The position numbers and the translations under genes were made by a program. A stretch of 64,000 nucleotides of DNA from SYFT01 sp964471115 (GTDB lineage: Bacteria; Acidobacteriota; Vicinamibacteria; Vicinamibacterales; SCN-69-37), in contig CAYYFE010000014.1 of NCBI GenBank assembly GCA_964471115.1, forward strand, positions 1-64,000, in the 5' to 3' direction. Positions 55,334-63,954 of the stretch are shown piece by piece. How positions within the stretch are numbered: the stretch's first letter is position 1; every line of letters starts with the position of its first letter. Under the pieces are notes generated by a model. The model was given only the letters and a program-made list of their open reading frames with translations. It was not told the DNA's origin and did not search any database.

Positions 55334-56440
55334 ATGCGCGTCCTGCTGGCAGCGCGGCCGCACCAGCCGTCACGCACCGGCGGCGATCGCGTGGTGCTTG
55401 ACGCCCTTCACCACCAGCTCGACGCGCGCGGGATCGACGTGGTGGTCGCGCCGGACCCGCGGACCGTCCCACCGGTCGACGTCATCCACCTCTTCAACCT
55501 GGACCTGTTGCCGGCGACGTACCACCAGGTCTGCGTCGCGCGGGCCCTGGGGGTGCCGTATGTCATCACGCCGCTTTACTGGCCCGCTCGTGAAGCGGCC
55601 CCCTGGCACGCACATGTGGGCGTACGGCGGCGCCTGATCCGCCACCTGCCTGAGTCCCTGGTGGATCGGCTGGCGCTCTGGCGCGCCCAACACCGCCAGG
55701 CCCAGATCGCGCCGGTGGGACGACCGGTGAGGTCTCGCCAGGAGTTGCGGCGTGAAATCCTCACCCATGCCAGGGCAGTTCTGGTGACGGGCCAGGCCGA
55801 ACGCGACCGGCTGCTGACGGACTTTCCGGGCCTGGAGCCCGACCGCCTCCTGCTTGCGCCGCTGGGCTACGAACCGGCCAGGCCGGGACCGCCCACGGTC
55901 ACGCCACCGGCGGCCGGATTCGTGTTGTGCGTGGGCGCCATCGGCCCGCGCAAGAACCAGCTCACGCTGGCGCGCGCGCTGCGTGGATCGGGCCGGCGCC
56001 TGGTGCTCATCGGCAGCCCCGCCGAGGGGTGCGCGGCCTACCTCCGGGCAGTTCGTCGTGCCGCGGCCGACGATACGGTGTTCCTGCCGGATCAGCCGCA
56101 CGGCGCGTTGGTCGACTTCTATCGCGCCGCCTCCGTCGTGGCGCAACCGTCCTTCATCGAGTTGCCCGGCCTGGTCGCCATCGAAGCACTCGCCGCCGGC
56201 CGGCCGGTCGTGGCCGCCGACCGCCCCCCGGTGCGCGAGTACCTCGACGGCCTCGCCACGTTCTGCGATCCAGGGTCGCCCGACTCGATTCGACAGGCCT
56301 GCGAACGGGCCCAGCCGGCGTCACCCGCGGCGGTTGACGGCTTCCTGCGGGCCCACACCTGGGTGGCCACCGCGGAAGTGGTGGCCGCGGCGTACGCGCG
56401 CGCGCTCGCGCCTGCGCCCGGTCCTGCGCGCACCCGGTGA
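55334..56440 (+). CDS. Glycosyltransferase family 4 (GT-B)
   Basis: 368 residues from ATG 55334. GT-B fold: the N-terminal acceptor half starts RVLLAARPHQPSRTGGDRVVLDAL and includes VDVIHLFNLDLLPATYHQ; the donor half has FVLCVGAIGPRKNQLTLARAL, TVFLPDQPHGALVDFYRAASVVAQPSFIELPGLVAIEALAAGRPVVAAD. The E-x7-E donor-site motif appears as ELPGLVAIE. It transfers a sugar from a nucleotide donor to a growing glycan. It forms a pair with the GT2 gene 2 nt upstream. Confidence 0.9.
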   Translation: MRVLLAARPHQPSRTGGDRVVLDALHHQLDARGIDVVVAPDPRTVPPVDVIHLFNLDLLPATYHQVCVARALGVPYVITPLYWPAREAAPWHAHVGVRRRLIRHLPESLVDRLALWRAQHRQAQIAPVGRPVRSRQELRREILTHARAVLVTGQAERDRLLTDFPGLEPDRLLLAPLGYEPARPGPPTVTPPAAGFVLCVGAIGPRKNQLTLARALRGSGRRLVLIGSPAEGCAAYLRAVRRAAADDTVFLPDQPHGALVDFYRAASVVAQPSFIELPGLVAIEALAAGRPVVAADRPPVREYLDGLATFCDPGSPDSIRQACERAQPASPAAVDGFLRAHTWVATAEVVAAAYARALAPAPGPARTR

Positions 56441-56462
56441 GCGGTTGGGTCAATAATCCCCT

Positions 56463-57182
56463 GTGCGCGCCCTCTGCGTCCTGCTGCTCACGCTGCCGCT
56501 GCTGGCCGGGTGCGCCGACCCGGTGGACGTGGGACCGCTGCTCGCGCAGCAGGCGCAGCTGGAGCGCGAGCTCGAAGGCCTGCGCGAATCGGCGCAGCTG
56601 CTCGACGCAGGCAAGCCCATCTTCCCGACCGACGACGTCGCGATCGCGATCGATCAGGGACTCATTGAACACCTGATCACGTCACGGCTGCCGATCTCGC
56701 ATACCGCCGCGCCGTACGACATCACCCTGGATCGCGTGGCTGTGAGCCTGTCGGGCGCGCCGATCGTCACGCTGCGCGGCCGCGTCACCCGGCAGGGCCT
56801 GCTGACGCTGGACGGCGCGGCCACCCTGATTGGATCGCTGACCCACATCGAACTCGACACGGCCTCCTCGATGCTGCGCGCGCAGATCGCGGTGGATCAT
56901 CTCGAGATTGAACGCGTCGCCGGCATCGAGGCGCTGGTCAGCGGCTCCACGCTCGACGACGTGGCGGCCTTGCTGCGCCGGGACCTCAGCCGCCAGCTGC
57001 CGGCCATCAACCTGCCAGTCCGCATTCAGCAGGCCTTCGAACTGCCGGCGCTGACGGACGGGCCGGTGCGGCTGGCGGGAGGACGGCTGCCGCTGGCCGC
57101 GCGCGTGTCGCGCGTGTTTGCGGCCGAGGGCCGGCTGTGGATTGGCGTGCACCTGACGGTGGGCGAGGTGGGCGGCCCATGA
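56463..57182 (+). CDS. Lipoprotein of unknown function, paired with the next gene
   Basis: 239 residues from GTG 56463. A lipobox (LLTLPLLAGCADP) places Cys16 as the lipidated residue. Next comes a coiled-coil stretch (LLAQQAQLERELEGLRESAQLLD) and a beta-rich domain (GLIEHLITSRLPISHTAAPYDITLDRVAVSL, TLRGRVTRQGLLTLDGAATLIG) with a C-terminal helix. The same build recurs in the following gene, so the two may be distant paralogues that form a complex. The LolB/BAM-like or tubular-lipid-binding (TULIP/SMP) fold is possible for the beta-rich part, but this is a guess. Confidence 0.72.
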   Translation: MRALCVLLLTLPLLAGCADPVDVGPLLAQQAQLERELEGLRESAQLLDAGKPIFPTDDVAIAIDQGLIEHLITSRLPISHTAAPYDITLDRVAVSLSGAPIVTLRGRVTRQGLLTLDGAATLIGSLTHIELDTASSMLRAQIAVDHLEIERVAGIEALVSGSTLDDVAALLRRDLSRQLPAINLPVRIQQAFELPALTDGPVRLAGGRLPLAARVSRVFAAEGRLWIGVHLTVGEVGGP

Positions 57183-58165
57183 CCACCCGGACGGGCGCGC
57201 GTGTGCGGTGTCTGCTCGCGCTGGCGGCCGCGCTCGCGCTGTCGGGCGCGTGCCGGCGCGGTCCCACGGCGGCGGACGCCGACGCGCTGCGCGCCGCCAT
57301 CGGCACGCTCGAGGCCGAACGCGACCGCCTGCGGGCCAGGCTCGACCGCGCGGCCGCCCGTGACCCGCGCATGACCGGCATGCCGCGCGAACCCGTGCGG
57401 GTCGGCATTCCCACGTCGCTGGTCCAGTCGCTGACCGCGACACTCGTGTCGGGTCTCGCCAACCGCGTGACGCTGGAGCTGGGCGGCCTGCGTGTCACCC
57501 GCGCCGGTGACGTCCATCGTGTGATCACGCTCGGCCGCTACGATCTGGTGGTCAACCTGACGCGCGTCACGGCGCGCCTGCGCGCCGGAACGCCGGCGAT
57601 GACGTTCGGCCGCAACCGCGTCGCGTTGTCCCTGCCCGTGCACGTCCTGTCCGGCACCGCGTCGGCCGCCATCGACTTCCGCTGGGATGGCCGTTCGCTG
57701 GGCGGCGCCGTCTGCGGTGACATGGAGGTGCGCGAGACGGTCACGGGCACGGTCGCGCCGGCCACCTACACCGTGCGGGGCGCCATCGAACTGTCCGGGT
57801 CCGACGAAGCGATTATCGCCACCCCGCGCATTCCCCGGCAGCGGATCCGCGTGAACGTGCAGCCGTCTGAGGCGACCTGGGCCACGGTGAAACGCCTCCT
57901 CGACAGCAAGGGCGGCGTCTGCGGCTTCGTGCTCGATCGCGTGGACATCCCCGGCGCGCTGCGCGATCTGCTGGCGCGCGGCTTCTCGGTGCGGCTGCCG
58001 ACCGAGCGGCTGCGTCCGGTCGCCTTCCCGGTGGGCGTCGCGCCGGTCATCGACGTCGACGGACAACGGGTGGCCATGCAGGTGACCGCGGTGCCCCCGC
58101 AAATCACGACGGACATGGTGTGGCTCGGCGCGCGCGTCGGCGTCGCCGATCGCCGCCTCAAGTAG
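57179..58165 (+). CDS. Second paired lipoprotein, coiled coil plus beta domain
   Basis: 328 residues from ATG 57179, overlapping the previous stop by 4 nt. Signal and lipobox-like CLLALAAALALSGAC, then coiled coil LRAAIGTLEAERDRLRARLDRAAA, then a beta-rich region (VGIPTSLVQSLTATLVSGLANRVTLELGGLRVTR, YTVRGAIELSGSDEAIIATPRIP) that resembles the upstream protein's domain in length and layout, and a C-terminal extension. Like its partner it is probably anchored in the outer or inner membrane. Function unknown; translation is coupled. Confidence 0.75.
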   Translation: MTTRTGARVRCLLALAAALALSGACRRGPTAADADALRAAIGTLEAERDRLRARLDRAAARDPRMTGMPREPVRVGIPTSLVQSLTATLVSGLANRVTLELGGLRVTRAGDVHRVITLGRYDLVVNLTRVTARLRAGTPAMTFGRNRVALSLPVHVLSGTASAAIDFRWDGRSLGGAVCGDMEVRETVTGTVAPATYTVRGAIELSGSDEAIIATPRIPRQRIRVNVQPSEATWATVKRLLDSKGGVCGFVLDRVDIPGALRDLLARGFSVRLPTERLRPVAFPVGVAPVIDVDGQRVAMQVTAVPPQITTDMVWLGARVGVADRRLK

Positions 58166-58174
58166 GACTCCGCC

Positions 58175-60061
58175 TCAGGGCTCCCGGCCCTCGAGGCGCC
58201 GCACGGTGGCGCGCGCCGCGGGATGCTGGGGATCAATCGCGAGCGCCCTCCGCGCGGCCGCGAGGGCCTCGTCACGACGCCCCGCGGCCATGAGCGCGCC
58301 GGCCAGATTGCTGTGCATCACGGCGGAGTCGGGCCGCAGCGCCGCCGCCCGCGCGAAGTGGGTGACGGCCTCGTCCATGCGCCGGCGGCCAATGAGCACG
58401 ACCCCCAGATTGACGTGCGCGTCCACGTAGTCGGGATTCAGCGACAGCGCCTTGCGGAACGCCGCCTCCGCCTCGGCGCTGCGCGCGAGCGCCGACAACG
58501 TCGTCCCCAGGTTGAACCACATCACTTCATCGTCGGGGGCGAGGGCGACCGCGCGCTGGAAATGCCCCAGCGCGTCGGCGGCGCGGCCACTCGCCATCTT
58601 CGCCGCGCCCAGATCTCCTTCTGTGGCCGCGGTGCGATCCCCCAGCCGGATGGCGGCCTCCAGATGCGGAATCGCCTCCACGTAGCGTCCCGCCTCGGCC
58701 AGGCTGCCGCCAAGGAACGCGCGATACTCGGCGTTGTCCGGGGCCTGCCCCACGCGCTGCTCGCCCAGGGCGATGTTGGCCCGCTGCTCGCGTTCGACGA
58801 ACATCCGATCCAGTTCAGCCGCCTGCTCGGGTGTCGCCGCCAGCACCTGCAGGCCCAGTTCCGCCATTTCGTCGGTGGATTTCGGCCCGGCCTGCACACG
58901 CACCGGCGGCTGGCTCGGATTGAAGGGATTGCCGTCCGAGTTGTCGTACACGTACCGCATCGTCACCCGCGTACCGGCGGGCAGATCGAGCGGCGTCTCG
59001 AGGCGATAGTCCTGCTGCCAGTGGAAGTTCCACTGCGGAATGTGCAGCAGTGTGCGCGCGGCGCCGTCGGGCCACGTCACGGTCACTTCCATGTCGCGGC
59101 CCAGGTAGTGCGCGTGCGGGTACACACTCAGCAGGCGCACCGCGTGCGGCAGGACCACCGAATCGGTGATGCGGTAATTCGCCTCGCCGGGCGGAATGTC
59201 GATGACCTTGCTGCCCAGCTTGAGCGTCACGGGGCGCAGGGTCGGCGTCTCGTCGGTGAAGAACAGCCCCACCTGCGGCGCCACGGTCACCGGCGCCTCG
59301 CCAGGAATCATGTGCATCTCGACGACGAGATCGGTGTCGGGCGGCAGGCGCCACGCCATGCCGGCGGGCGACGCGATGGGACCGCGGCCCGGCGCCCACC
59401 CGACGAACTGGCCGTCGGGATCGCTGGCGCTCCACGACATGCCGTCGAACCCGGGTGCGCCATCGCGGCCATCCCGCCGCCGCGACTGCGCGGTGCCGTC
59501 GACGCGAATCACGGCGTGATGGATGGGCGCGCCGTTGGCGCGAAACTCCACGGCGCGCACGAACCGTTCGCGCGTGAGCGGCACCCGCATCACGAAGTTG
59601 CGGTAGACGTCGGCGGCCTGGGACGTCAGCACGTAGGGCGCCGCCATCGACACGATCAGATCGGGAGTCCCCGACTCCCACCCGTCGGGAAACGCCGGCG
59701 GCGCGGGCCCACGCGCGGGATCGCCTTCGGCCATTCCCTGCTTGATCCAGCGCTGAATCGTCTCGAGGTGCGCGTCACTCAGCCGGCGCGATCCCTGGAA
59801 GCGGAATTCCCCCGGCGCGGGCAGCCACGGCGGCATGCGCCGCTCCGCCGTCTCGCGCGCGATCTCGGCGGCGTACGCCTTCACATCCGCGTAGGACAGC
59901 AGCGAAAACGGCGCCACCTGGCCGGGCCGGTGACAGCCGCTGCAGTTGGCGTACACGATGGGCGCGACGTGTTCGTGATACGTCACCCGCCCCGGGACGT
60001 CGGCGTCGCCGCCGCAGGCCGCGGCCAGCACCAACCCGAAGAGCACCACGCCCTGACGCAT
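58175..60061 (-). CDS. Cytochrome c / copper-monooxygenase-like / TPR fusion lipoprotein
   Basis: 628 residues from ATG 60059-60061, supported by a TAGACT -10-like box 7 nt upstream. Signal with Cys16 (VVLFGLVLAAACGG). A c-type heme site CSGCH (40-44) opens a small cytochrome domain. Residues about 120-420 resemble the Cu type-II ascorbate-dependent monooxygenase fold: NGAPIHHAVIRVDG and YPHAHYLGRDMEV carry the likely copper His residues, MHMIPG the Met. The C-terminal ~200 residues are at least five TPR repeats (AEAAFRKALSLNPDYVDAHVNLG and similar). It is an exported redox protein; substrate unknown. Related heme-Cu-TPR proteins are common in Acidobacteria. Confidence 0.87.
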   Translation of the reverse strand: MRQGVVLFGLVLAAACGGDADVPGRVTYHEHVAPIVYANCSGCHRPGQVAPFSLLSYADVKAYAAEIARETAERRMPPWLPAPGEFRFQGSRRLSDAHLETIQRWIKQGMAEGDPARGPAPPAFPDGWESGTPDLIVSMAAPYVLTSQAADVYRNFVMRVPLTRERFVRAVEFRANGAPIHHAVIRVDGTAQSRRRDGRDGAPGFDGMSWSASDPDGQFVGWAPGRGPIASPAGMAWRLPPDTDLVVEMHMIPGEAPVTVAPQVGLFFTDETPTLRPVTLKLGSKVIDIPPGEANYRITDSVVLPHAVRLLSVYPHAHYLGRDMEVTVTWPDGAARTLLHIPQWNFHWQQDYRLETPLDLPAGTRVTMRYVYDNSDGNPFNPSQPPVRVQAGPKSTDEMAELGLQVLAATPEQAAELDRMFVEREQRANIALGEQRVGQAPDNAEYRAFLGGSLAEAGRYVEAIPHLEAAIRLGDRTAATEGDLGAAKMASGRAADALGHFQRAVALAPDDEVMWFNLGTTLSALARSAEAEAAFRKALSLNPDYVDAHVNLGVVLIGRRRMDEAVTHFARAAALRPDSAVMHSNLAGALMAAGRRDEALAAARRALAIDPQHPAARATVRRLEGREP

Positions 60062-60068
60062 CGACGCC

Positions 60069-60074
60069 AGTCTA
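60069..60074 (-). promoter_or_regulatory. TAGACT -10-like box next to the start codon
   Basis: Minus-strand TAGACT with ATG 60061 after 7 nt. The identical hexamer has the same relation to the glycanase gene at 18087. Confidence 0.4.
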
Positions 60075-60103
60075 ACGTAGCGCGGCACGCTCTCCGGGCC
60101 GCG
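60074..60103 (-). repeat. REP-like palindrome, copy 6
   Basis: ACGTAG (60075-60080) precedes arms CGCGGCACG (60081-60089) and CGGGCCGCG (60095-60103) with one internal mismatch. It separates the mdh stop from the cytochrome gene's promoter and overlaps that promoter's edge. Confidence 0.7.
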
Positions 60104-60112
60104 ACCCGCCGG

Positions 60113-61054
60113 TTACACGCCGATGACGGTCGTCAGTTCCTTCACCGCCGCGGCCGACTTCGCGAAAGCGGCCTTCTCATCGTCGGTCAGGCGAATCTCG
60201 ATGATTTCCTCCGCGCCGCCCTTGCCCAGCTTGACCGGGACGCCGACGAAGAGGTCCTTGACGCCGTATTCGCCCTGCAGGAACACCGAGCACGGGTGAA
60301 TGGCCTTCTTGTCCTTGAGGATGGCTTCCACCATCTGCGCCGCCGCGGCGCCGGGCGCGTACCACGCCGACGTGCCCACCAGCTTGGTGATCTCGGCGCC
60401 GCCGTTGGCCGTGCGCGTGCAGATCTCATCGAGTTTGGCCTGCGACAGCTTGCCCATCGCCACCAGCTCGGTCAGCGGAATGCCGGCCACCGTCGAGAAC
60501 CGCGGCAGCGGCACCATCGTGTCGCCGTGGCCGCCCAGCACGAAGGCGTGAATGTTCTCCACCGAGACACCCAGTTCCATCGCGATGAACGTGCGCATGC
60601 GGGCCGAGTCGAGCACGCCGGCCATGCCCACCACGCGCTCGCGCGGGAAGCCGCTGAGGCGGTACACCGCCTGGCACATCGCGTCCAGCGGGTTGGCCAC
60701 CGGCACGATGATGCAGTTGGGCGAGTACTTCACCACCTGCTCCACGACGGTCTGCATGATCTTGTAGTTGACGTTGAGCAGGTCGTCGCGGCTCATGCCG
60801 GGCTTGCGCGGCACGCCTGACGTGATCACGACCACGTCCGAATTGGCCGTCTGCGCGTAGTCGGTGGTGCCGATCAGGCGCGTGTCCGAGCCGTCAATCG
60901 GGCAGGCCTCGTAGATGTCCAGCGCGATGCCGGCCGCCTTCTCCGCCGCGATGTCGACGATGACGACATCGGCCAGTTCCTTCACCGCGATGGCCCGCGC
61001 CACCGTCGCGCCCACGTTCCCGGCGCCGCCCACGACTGTCACTTTGCGATTCAT
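60113..61054 (-). CDS. mdh: Malate dehydrogenase (LDH-like class)
   Basis: 313 residues. NAD(H) enzyme interconverting malate and oxaloacetate. NAD-binding VTVVGGAGNVGATVARAIA, the loop TSGVPRKPGMSRDDLL with the substrate-discriminating Arg residues, the proton relay VANPLDAMCQAVYRLSGFP and the catalytic His in LGGHGDTMVPLPRFSTV. It is the tetrameric LDH-like type seen in many anaerobes, Chloroflexi and Acidobacteria. AGGAGA upstream is a good Shine-Dalgarno sequence. It lies downstream of icd with an inverted 8-bp array hairpin between them. Confidence 0.97.
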   Translation of the reverse strand: MNRKVTVVGGAGNVGATVARAIAVKELADVVIVDIAAEKAAGIALDIYEACPIDGSDTRLIGTTDYAQTANSDVVVITSGVPRKPGMSRDDLLNVNYKIMQTVVEQVVKYSPNCIIVPVANPLDAMCQAVYRLSGFPRERVVGMAGVLDSARMRTFIAMELGVSVENIHAFVLGGHGDTMVPLPRFSTVAGIPLTELVAMGKLSQAKLDEICTRTANGGAEITKLVGTSAWYAPGAAAAQMVEAILKDKKAIHPCSVFLQGEYGVKDLFVGVPVKLGKGGAEEIIEIRLTDDEKAAFAKSAAAVKELTTVIGV

Positions 61055-61074
61055 CTCTGGTCTCCTGATGTATT

Positions 61075-61144
61075 CACAGTAGGCATGTAGACATGTAGAA
61101 AGGTCTTCAAAGAAAAAACACTACATGCCTACATGTCTACTGTG
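61075..61144. repeat. Inverted pair of GTAGACAT/GTAGGCAT arrays (hairpin) between icd and mdh
   Basis: Arms 61075-61098 and 61121-61144 are 24 nt long and differ at two positions (A/G swaps between units). The 22-nt spacer is A-rich. On the minus strand this lies between the icd stop and the mdh Shine-Dalgarno sequence. Confidence 0.9.
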
Positions 61145-61148
61145 TTGA

Positions 61149-62363
61149 CTACAGCCTCTTGATCACCGCGTCGGCGAATGCCGACGTCGTCAGTTCGGTC
61201 GACCCGGGAATCAGCCGCGCGAGGTCGTAGGTGACCTGCTTGTCGGTGATGGCCGCTTCCAGGCCCTTGATGATGAGGTCGGCGGCTTCGGTCCAGCCCA
61301 TGTACCGCAGCATCATTTCGCCGGACAGGATGACCGAGCCGGGGTTGACCTTGTCGAGGTTGGCGTACTTCGGCGCGGTGCCGTGGGTGGCTTCGAAGAC
61401 CGCGTGGCCGGTGACGTAGTTGATGTTGCCGCCCGGCGCGATGCCGATGCCGCCCACCTGCGCCGCCAGCGCGTCGGAAATGTAATCGCCGTTCAGGTTG
61501 AGCGTGGCGATGACGTCGTAGTCGGCCGGCCGCGTGAGAATCTGCTGCAGGAAGGCGTCGGCGATGGCGTCCTTCACGATCAGGCCGCCCGGCAGCCGGC
61601 ACCAGGGGCCGCCGTCGAACTCCACCGCGCCGTATTCCCGCTTGACCAGGTCGTACCCCCAGTCGCGGAACCCGCCCTCGGTGAACTTCATGATGTTGCC
61701 CTTGTGCACCAGCGTCAGGCTCTTGCGCCCGTTGGCCAGTGCGTACTCCACGGCGGCGCGAATCAGCCGCTCGCTGCCTTCGCGCGACACCGGCTTGATG
61801 CCGAAGGCCGACGACTCGGGAAACCGCACCTTCTTGAACAGCTTCGGGAACGCGCTGCTGAACACCTGCGCGAACTTCGCGGCGTCTTCCGTGCCGGCCT
61901 GGAACTCGATGCCGGCATAGATGTCCTCGGTGTTCTCACGGAAGATCGCCATGTCGACCAGATCGGGCCGCTTGACCGGCGTCTCCATGCCGTTGAAATA
62001 GCGGACCGGCCGCAGGCACACATACAGGTCCAGTTCCTGGCGCAACGCCACGTTGAGCGACCGGATGCCGCCGCCCACGGGCGTCGTCAACGGTCCCTTG
62101 ATGCCGACCAGGTACTGCCGGAACGCGGCCAGCGTCTCCTCGGGCAGCCACTGGCCCGTTTCCTTGAACGCCTTTTCGCCGGCCAGCACCTCTTTCCACG
62201 CGATCGCGCGCGCACCGCCGTAGGCCTTCGCCACGGCGGCGTCAAACACGCGCACGCTGGCGCGCCAGATGTCGGGCCCCGTGCCATCGCCTTCGATGAA
62301 CGGCACGATCGGATTGTCAGGAACCACAAGAGTGGTGGCAGTACGCGTGATGGCTGCAGGCAT
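61149..62363 (-). CDS. icd: Isocitrate dehydrogenase (NADP-type)
   Basis: 404 residues. Oxidative decarboxylation of isocitrate to 2-oxoglutarate. Start NPIVPFIEGDGTGPDIW; RQELDLYVCLRPVRYF binds substrate with its Arg; EGGFRDWGYDL and HKGNIMKFTEGGFR carry the Lys/Tyr catalysts; the metal-binding Asp lies in IVKDAIADAFLQQIL; ATLNLNGDYISDALAAQVGGIGIAPGGNINYV is the cofactor region. The NADP-specificity block is GTAPKYANLDKVNPGSVI. Product feeds KorAB, encoded 14 kb away. mdh follows on the same strand. Confidence 0.97.
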   Translation of the reverse strand: MPAAITRTATTLVVPDNPIVPFIEGDGTGPDIWRASVRVFDAAVAKAYGGARAIAWKEVLAGEKAFKETGQWLPEETLAAFRQYLVGIKGPLTTPVGGGIRSLNVALRQELDLYVCLRPVRYFNGMETPVKRPDLVDMAIFRENTEDIYAGIEFQAGTEDAAKFAQVFSSAFPKLFKKVRFPESSAFGIKPVSREGSERLIRAAVEYALANGRKSLTLVHKGNIMKFTEGGFRDWGYDLVKREYGAVEFDGGPWCRLPGGLIVKDAIADAFLQQILTRPADYDVIATLNLNGDYISDALAAQVGGIGIAPGGNINYVTGHAVFEATHGTAPKYANLDKVNPGSVILSGEMMLRYMGWTEAADLIIKGLEAAITDKQVTYDLARLIPGSTELTTSAFADAVIKRL

Positions 62364-62552
62364 GCGGTGTTCCCAGTACGGATTAGGTCACGTCCCCACG
62401 TCTTCGATGGGGCGTTACGCGTTCTTCACAGAATCTGTGGAAAACCGTGTGGAAAACTGGCGTCGGCCGACGTGATCCCCGCGGGATTCCGCACCTGCGA
62501 GCGCATTGCACCACTTGTGTGCGTACGCACCGCAGGACAAACACCGCATTAT

Positions 62553-62582
62553 AACGTGGCGCGGCCTGAAGTGACGGCCGCG
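62553..62582 (-). repeat. REP-like palindrome, diverged copy 7
   Basis: ACGTGG before arms CGCGGCC (62560-62566) and GGCCGCG (62576-62582). The arms match copies 1 and 6, the flank differs by one base. It ends 1 nt before the stop of the following minus-strand gene and could act as its terminator. The remaining 62364-62552 gap shows a small CCCCA/TGGGG hairpin and no gene. Confidence 0.5.
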
Positions 62583-62583
62583 A

Positions 62584-63105
62584 TCAGCGCAGCGTCAGAG
62601 TCTTGACGAGGCCGGTGGGCTGGTGGCGAAGCTCGATCGAACCGGCGCTGACGGCCGTCACGACGAAGTCCTTGAACGTGCCGCCCACGGTCAGGAACTC
62701 GAGCGCATCACCCCAGCCAAGCACGGCGGTGTGGCGCGGCTCGGCCGCGGACTCCTCGACAATGCCGGCCAGCACCGGCCAGAGTACGGCCGGCGCGGGC
62801 GCCGCGGTCTCCACGCGCTCGGGCACCGACGTGTCCACGCGCGGCGCCGGCACGGTGTCGCGTCGCGCGCCGAAATGGAAGGGATCACGCCGCGGCTGCG
62901 GCGGCTCGACCGACGCCCGCAGGCGCGCCTGCAACTGCGCGGCTTCCTGCTCGACTTCGTCGGCCAGCGGCGCCAGCGCTTCAATCCGCGTCAGTTCTTC
63001 GGGGGACACGTACACGGGCGCCGGCGTCGGCGCGGCCGGCGCCGACACCCAGGTCGTCACCAGCAGTCCGGTGCCCAGAACCAACGCCAACGTGACGCGC
63101 GGCAT
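62584..63105 (-). CDS. Small exported protein, possibly pilus/secretion-associated, function uncertain
   Basis: 173 residues from ATG 63103-63105. Signal or anchor helix (LALVLGTGLLVTTWVSAPAA), a Pro/Ala-rich spacer with EVEQEAAQLQARLRASVEPPQPRRDPFHFG, and a C-terminal compact domain (VLWPVLAGIVEESAAEPRHTAVLGWGDALEFLTVGGTFKDFVVTAVSAGSIELRHQPTG) that resembles the PilP/GspC-type HR domain (KGVVxx-xxx-LVxVGD followed by a turn). The RDPF motif is typical of PilP and GspC. A role in a type II/IV secretion or pilus system is plausible; no partner gene is near. Confidence 0.72.
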   Translation of the reverse strand: MPRVTLALVLGTGLLVTTWVSAPAAPTPAPVYVSPEELTRIEALAPLADEVEQEAAQLQARLRASVEPPQPRRDPFHFGARRDTVPAPRVDTSVPERVETAAPAPAVLWPVLAGIVEESAAEPRHTAVLGWGDALEFLTVGGTFKDFVVTAVSAGSIELRHQPTGLVKTLTLR

Positions 63106-63172
63106 GCTCGATCGGGGGCACTGTAGCACCGTGATGTAACAACGGCAATGCGGCCGCCGGTCAAATCCGGTG

Positions 63173-63178
63173 TAAGAT
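63173..63178 (+). promoter_or_regulatory. TAAGAT -10-like box before kdsB
   Basis: TAAGAT lies 5 nt before GTG 63184 and 35 nt before GTG 63214. Neither start has a Shine-Dalgarno sequence, so the spacing favours 63184. Confidence 0.35.
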
Positions 63179-63183
63179 TCGTT

Positions 63184-63954
63184 GTGCCAGTTGTCGTTCC
63201 CGCTGGGCTTGCCGTGCGGGGCCGGGTCGTTGCCATCATCCCGGCCAGATTCCACGCCACTCGTCTCCCTGGAAAACCCCTCGCCTCCATTGCCGGTCAG
63301 CCGATGATCGCGCACGTCGTCGCGCGCGCGACGCAGGCCCGGAGGGTCGACGCCGTGCTGGTCGCGACCGACGATGAGCGGATTGCGGCGGCGGTGGACG
63401 CGGCGGGCGGCACGGCCGTGATGACGCGCGCCGACCACCCGTCGGGCACCGATCGGCTGGCCGAGGTCGCCGCATACCTGGCCGCCGACATCATCGTGAA
63501 TCTGCAGGGGGACGAGCCCCTGCTCGACCCGGCGGCCGTGGATGCCGCCATCGCGCCGCTGCTCGAGGATCCGTCGCTGCCGCTGTGCACCTTGCGGACG
63601 CCGCTCGATCCCGCCGACGCCGACAACCCCAACGTGGTGAAGGTCGTGGTGGCCGCCTCCGGCGATGCGCTGTACTTCTCGCGCGCGGCCATCCCGTACG
63701 GCCGGCCCGGCCGGCCCGCCGCGCCACGCTGGCGGCATCTGGGCCTGTACGTGTACCGGCGCGAGACGCTGCTGGCGCTGGCCGCGCTGGCGCCCACGCC
63801 GTTGGAACTCTCGGAAGGCCTCGAACAACTGCGCGCGCTTGAACATGGCTACCGGATGCGCACCGTGGCGGTCGCCGCGGCGCCGCCGTCGGTGGATACC
63901 CCCGAAGACCTGGCGCGAGTGCGCCAGCTGATGGAAGTGAGCCCCCATGCGTAA
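63184..63954 (+). CDS. kdsB: 3-deoxy-manno-octulosonate cytidylyltransferase
   Basis: 256 residues from GTG 63184; the start could also be GTG 63214, which gives a more typical N-terminus (VRGRVVAIIPARF). It activates KDO with CTP for lipopolysaccharide inner-core synthesis. Signatures: VVAIIPARFHATRLPGKPLASIAGQPMIAHVV, AVLVATDDERI, MTRADHPSGTDRLAEV, IIVNLQGDEPLLDP and the C-terminal LGLYVYRRETL, LEQLRALEHGYRMRTV, SVDTPEDLARVR. This directly supports an LPS-bearing outer membrane. The pyrG start overlaps its end; the kdsB-pyrG order is common in Gram-negatives. Confidence 0.96.
   Translation: MPVVVPAGLAVRGRVVAIIPARFHATRLPGKPLASIAGQPMIAHVVARATQARRVDAVLVATDDERIAAAVDAAGGTAVMTRADHPSGTDRLAEVAAYLAADIIVNLQGDEPLLDPAAVDAAIAPLLEDPSLPLCTLRTPLDPADADNPNVVKVVVAASGDALYFSRAAIPYGRPGRPAAPRWRHLGLYVYRRETLLALAALAPTPLELSEGLEQLRALEHGYRMRTVAVAAAPPSVDTPEDLARVRQLMEVSPHA

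Noticed and set aside
62434..62452. Two TGTGGAAAA words that resemble DnaA boxes
   Set aside because: They differ from the TGTGGATAA consensus, there are only two, and no dnaA, dnaN or AT-rich unwinding region is near; not evidence for an origin.
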